From Thalassolituus sp. (GTDB taxonomy: Bacteria; Pseudomonadota; Gammaproteobacteria; Pseudomonadales; Oceanobacteraceae), in NCBI GenBank assembly GCA_029212275.1, contig JARGOI010000088.1, positions 1-8,764 on the forward strand: DNA of 8,764 bases, given 5' to 3'. The translations under genes and the position numbers were made by a program. The notes beneath the pieces are model-generated. The model did not search any database and was not told the DNA's origin. It saw only the letters and a program-made list of their open reading frames with translations. This document shows, piece by piece, positions 6,344-8,764 of this stretch; position 1 is the first letter of the stretch, and each line of letters opens with the position of its first letter.

Positions 6344-6393
6344 TCACCCCCCTAAAAATTTGACCCTTTTTTACTGATGCGGGTGTTAGAGAT

Positions 6394-6528
6394 ATGAAAC
6401 GTACATTTCAACCAAGCGTAATTAAACGCAAGCGTACCCACGGTTTCCGTGCTCGCATGGCAACTAAAAACGGCCGTGCGGTATTGGCGCGTCGTCGTGC
6501 TAAAGGCCGTCACAGCCTAACCGTATAA
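6394..6528 (+). CDS. rpmH: 50S ribosomal protein L34
   Basis: L34 is a small, very basic protein of the large ribosomal subunit that binds 23S rRNA. The 44-residue product starts MKRTFQPS, continues with RTHGFRARMATKNGRAVL and ends in an Arg/Lys-rich RRRAKGRHSLTV, which is the family pattern over its full length. Only a weak purine stretch (AGAG) precedes the ATG. It is the first gene of the rightward operon, divergent from dnaA across the origin, and is followed after 31 nt by rnpA. The pairing of L34 with the RNase P protein is conserved widely in bacteria. It is complete and shows no irregularity. Confidence 0.98.
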   Translation: MKRTFQPSVIKRKRTHGFRARMATKNGRAVLARRRAKGRHSLTV

Positions 6529-6559
6529 TTACCGTTTGACTCCCGCAGAGCGTGAAAGC

Positions 6560-6949
6560 ATGCAGGATCTAGCATTTCGTAGAACATCTCGATTGCTTAC
6601 TCCTAAAGATTTCAAACGTGTTTTCGATAACACCGCCCTGCGAGGAAGCACGCCTCACCTTTTGGTGTTGGCAAGTCCGAATGAATCATCAAATCCACGT
6701 GTTGGATTTGTGTTAGCTAAAAAGCAGTTGAAGCGAGCGGTTGATCGTAATCGGGTAAAACGCCTCATACGTGAATCTTTTCGACAACATCAGCATGATT
6801 TAGCCAACAACGATTTTGTTATTTTGGCAAGATCGGGCATCGTTCAACTGGACAATCACCAGATTCGTGCGATGATCGACAGCCTCTGGTTCAGACTGAA
6901 GCAACCCCATGGCAAAAATGCAGGAAAAGAACGTAAAAAGCGCCGCTAG
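6560..6949 (+). CDS. rnpA: Ribonuclease P protein component
   Basis: RnpA is the basic protein cofactor of RNase P; with the M1 RNA (rnpB, not in this window) it removes the 5' leader of pre-tRNAs. The chosen ATG gives 129 residues starting MQDLAFRRTSRLLTPKDF, which aligns with the E. coli start MVKLAFPRELRLLTPSQF. The frame also allows a TTG at 6536 that would add eight residues (137 in all), but those have no family counterpart and no ribosome-binding site. The RNR block KKQLKRAVDRNRVKRLIRESFR (54-75; RNR at 63-65) is intact. The C-terminus is an unusually basic tail (GKNAGKERKKRR). The last 41 nt overlap the yidD start in another frame, so the two are probably translationally linked. Confidence 0.95.
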   Translation: MQDLAFRRTSRLLTPKDFKRVFDNTALRGSTPHLLVLASPNESSNPRVGFVLAKKQLKRAVDRNRVKRLIRESFRQHQHDLANNDFVILARSGIVQLDNHQIRAMIDSLWFRLKQPHGKNAGKERKKRR

Positions 6950-7211
6950 TATCGTCGTTTACCCCATCCTTTTTCTGATAACGATCTATCGTTATGCCAT
7001 TAGCCCATTATTGCCTAGCCGTTGCCGCTTTTATCCCACCTGTTCTTCTTACGCTGATGAAGCATTTCGTCGTCATGGTTTATTCCATGGTGGCAAATTA
7101 ACCATAATCAGATTAGGAAAATGTCATCCTTGGGGTGGCCACGGCGTGGATTTAGTACCAGAATCACAACCGCATTCTTCCTCCCATCATTGCTGCCAAC
7201 GGAAAACCTAA
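6909..7211 (+). CDS. yidD: Membrane protein insertion efficiency factor YidD
   Basis: YidD is a small inner-membrane-associated protein that aids Sec/YidC-dependent insertion of membrane proteins. The 100-residue product has the family core IYRYAISPLLPSRCRFYPTCSSYADEAF with conserved cysteines, then HG..HG..L...RL.KCHPWGGHGVD. A hydrophobic stretch at about 16-32 (IVVYPILFLITIYRYAI) is the likely membrane-associated helix. The C-terminus carries a His/Ser cluster and a CC pair (HSSSHHCCQRKT), which varies in the family. The start is uncertain: ATG at 6909 or ATG at 6918, three codons later. Both lie inside rnpA and neither has a clear ribosome-binding site. It ends 3 nt before yidC, its functional partner. 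Confidence 0.94.
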   Translation: MAKMQEKNVKSAASIVVYPILFLITIYRYAISPLLPSRCRFYPTCSSYADEAFRRHGLFHGGKLTIIRLGKCHPWGGHGVDLVPESQPHSSSHHCCQRKT

Positions 7212-7214
7212 CCC

Positions 7215-8764
7215 ATGGATATCCGCCGTATAATAATATTTGCCGGTTTAGCCATCAGTTCTTATATGCTGATTCTTGCCTGGAACGATGACTATGGAAC
7301 GATAGATTCATCATCGCCTTCCGCTACTCAGGCTATGTCATCTACAAGTGATGTCCCAGAAATGGGATCTGAGCCGTCAGTAAGTACTAACACCGAAGTT
7401 GAAGGTGATACGCCCAACGTGGCCGATCAGCCTGCAGTATCGCAAGCACCTGTGGTGCCAACAGTTTCACCATCAACTCAGTTAGTTCGTATTACCACAG
7501 ATGTATTACACGTTTTGATAGATCCTAAAGGTGGTCAAATCGTTGAATCGCGTTTGCCTGCTTATCCCATGTCAATTGAACAAAAAGATGTGCCCTTTAC
7601 TGTGTTAGAAAATAACAGTAACCGTACATTTATTGCGCAAAGTGGTTTGCTAGGTGCGGATGGTGTTGATAAAAACGGCGGCGCTAACTACAGCGTAAGC
7701 AGCAACGAATACACCTTGGCCGATGGTCAGGATGTGCTCGAAGTAGTGCTGTCCACCACATCGGATAAAGCAAAAGTAGAAAAGATATTCACCTTCAATC
7801 GTGGTGAATATCTGATTCATGTTGATTATCGCATTACCAATACCTCTTCTGAGCCATGGACGGGTGTATTTTATGCGCAGCTAAAACGAGACAACTCCGG
7901 TGATCCGTCACAGAGCAGTAGTTTGGGAATGGCGGCGTATTTAGGTGCTGCGTTAACTACCAGCGAAGAACGCTACATGAAAATTAAATTTTCGGACCTC
8001 GAAGATGAATCTTTCAAGTCGGTTGAGCAAGGAGGTTGGGCAGCAATATTACAACATTACTTTGTAAGCGCTTGGATTCCTGCTCAAGATCAGCCGCATA
8101 CCTACAATGGTCGTGTTGTGAAAGGCATGAACATCTTTGGATTTTACGACAATGCGATGACCGTGTTGCCAGGCGAAACCGCGACGGTGGGCGCCAAGTT
8201 ATATACAGGTCCAAAACTGCAAAATCGACTCGAAGAAATTGCGCCTAACCTAGAATTGGTGGTCGATTACGGCATTCTTTGGTGGGTTGCACAGCCGTTG
8301 TTCGCGGTATTGAGCTTTATTCAATCGGGTGAAATTAACTTCTTCGGAATGGAAGTGGATCTCGGTGGTGGTGTCGGTAACTGGGGTGTCGCGATTATTC
8401 TTCTGACCGTTCTTATCAAAGCGGCTTTCTTCAAGCTGTCTGCGATGTCCTATCGTTCGATGGCGAACATGCGCAAAGTAGCGCCTAAAATGGCGCAAAT
8501 TAAAGAGCGTCATGGTGATAACCGCGAGAAGCTTGGTCAGGAAATGATGAAGCTCTACAAAGAAGAGAAAATCAATCCGCTCAGTGGTTGTTTGCCGATC
8601 TTAGTACAGATGCCCGTATTCATCGCCTTGTATTGGGTGTTGATGGAATCGGTAGAATTGCGTCAAGCGCCGTTCTTCTTGTGGATTGAGGATATGTCGA
8701 TTAAAGATCCATACTTTATCCTGCCATTATTGATGGGTGCGTCGATGTTCATTCAAATGAAACT
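7215..8764 (+). CDS. yidC: Membrane protein insertase YidC (partial at right edge)
   Basis: YidC (Oxa1 family) inserts and folds inner-membrane proteins alone or with SecYEG. The first 516 residues are present. In order: N-terminal signal-anchor helix (about 5-23, RRIIIFAGLAISSYMLILAW); a Ser/Thr/Pro-rich acidic linker (about 28-92); the large periplasmic P1 domain (about 93-345); TM2 (about 355-374); the cytoplasm-facing core helix with NWGVAIILLTVLIKAAFFKL (about 389-408); the amphipathic C1 hairpin (about 410-450); NPLSGCLPILVQMPVFIALYW (TM3) and YFILPLLMGASMF. K402 occupies the place of the functional E. coli R366, keeping the positive charge. The frame is open at 8762, and about 40-60 residues with the last helix and basic tail are missing. 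It begins 3 nt after yidD with only a weak GGA upstream. Identity is very secure. Confidence 0.97.
   Translation, partial: MDIRRIIIFAGLAISSYMLILAWNDDYGTIDSSSPSATQAMSSTSDVPEMGSEPSVSTNTEVEGDTPNVADQPAVSQAPVVPTVSPSTQLVRITTDVLHVLIDPKGGQIVESRLPAYPMSIEQKDVPFTVLENNSNRTFIAQSGLLGADGVDKNGGANYSVSSNEYTLADGQDVLEVVLSTTSDKAKVEKIFTFNRGEYLIHVDYRITNTSSEPWTGVFYAQLKRDNSGDPSQSSSLGMAAYLGAALTTSEERYMKIKFSDLEDESFKSVEQGGWAAILQHYFVSAWIPAQDQPHTYNGRVVKGMNIFGFYDNAMTVLPGETATVGAKLYTGPKLQNRLEEIAPNLELVVDYGILWWVAQPLFAVLSFIQSGEINFFGMEVDLGGGVGNWGVAIILLTVLIKAAFFKLSAMSYRSMANMRKVAPKMAQIKERHGDNREKLGQEMMKLYKEEKINPLSGCLPILVQMPVFIALYWVLMESVELRQAPFFLWIEDMSIKDPYFILPLLMGASMFIQMK

Larger units (their letters stand above)
5841..6393. other. 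oriC: Probable chromosomal replication origin (oriC) between dnaA and rpmH
   Basis: This 553-bp gene-free interval separates divergent dnaA and rpmH, the place where the Pseudomonas origin is known to lie. It has three perfect TTATCCACA boxes and three one-mismatch boxes within 5923-6176, followed by a long AT-rich segment, an IHF consensus site, and promoters for both flanking genes. Only one GATC is present (6165-6168), so E. coli-style SeqA/Dam sequestration is not expected here. All genes in the window read away from it. The dnaA-proximal 82 bp (5841-5922) hold only the dnaA leader. Confidence 0.88.

Noticed and set aside
6344..6393. C-run and T-run in the rpmH leader as a terminator or riboswitch
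   Set aside because: I see no stable stem before the T-run, and it lies between the likely promoter and rpmH. It is simply a short leader.
6536..6559. TTG at 6536 as the rnpA start
   Set aside because: The eight added residues have no counterpart in known RnpA proteins and no ribosome-binding site precedes the TTG, whereas the ATG at 6560 fits the family N-terminus.
6695..6714. CCACGTG core in rnpA as a third parS
   Set aside because: Only the central bases match; the flanks do not form the TGTTCC/GGAACA arms, so it is an ordinary CACGTG hexamer in coding DNA.
8014..8513. Open frames on both strands within yidC
   Set aside because: They are out of frame with the intact yidC and have no family resemblance.
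1..8764. Mobile element, CRISPR, defence or other accessory system
   Set aside because: Every gene is a conserved core gene in the expected order with tight spacing. No terminal repeats, integrase, spacer array or anomalous insert is visible.

Overview
The window is the chromosome replication-origin neighbourhood of a gammaproteobacterium with the Pseudomonas-type layout. A leftward block dnaA-dnaN-recF-gyrB and a rightward block rpmH-rnpA-yidD-yidC diverge from an AT-rich intergenic region of about 550 bp. Protein features (gamma-type GyrB with the extra domain after TOPRIM, 366-residue beta clamp, 44-residue L34, YidC with a large periplasmic domain) support a Gammaproteobacteria assignment. 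Base composition is moderate (below 50% GC by eye), and RecF, DnaA and YidC resemble the Pseudomonas/marine-gammaproteobacterial (Cellvibrionales/Oceanospirillales-like) versions more than the enteric ones. The genus cannot be named from this sequence.

Left half (1-5840, minus strand): gyrB, cut by the left edge, overlaps the end of recF by ATGA. recF follows dnaN after 15 nt and dnaN follows dnaA after 22 nt, so the four genes look like one transcription unit for initiation (DnaA), clamp-dependent synthesis (DnaN), gap repair (RecF) and supercoiling (GyrB). Two perfect 16-bp palindromes matching the ParB-binding parS centromere lie inside recF, in the same reading phase, each encoding the hexapeptide VFHVEH.

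Middle (5841-6393): the probable oriC. It holds three perfect DnaA boxes, three one-mismatch boxes, a stretch of roughly 79% AT (6121-6300) that is the likely unwinding element, a consensus IHF site, a phased TAG/TAA run like a DnaA-trio, and a 7-bp-arm inverted repeat. A candidate dnaA promoter has its -10 inside a DnaA box, and a good rpmH promoter faces the other way.

Right half (6394-8764, plus strand): rpmH (L34), rnpA (RNase P protein), yidD (overlapping rnpA by 41 nt) and yidC, cut by the right edge. All genes point away from the origin, in line with fork movement.

This is conserved core genome. I see no mobile element, CRISPR, tRNA, rRNA, toxin or defence system, and no previously undescribed system. 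The most rewarding signals are the parS sites written into recF and the fine structure of the origin.
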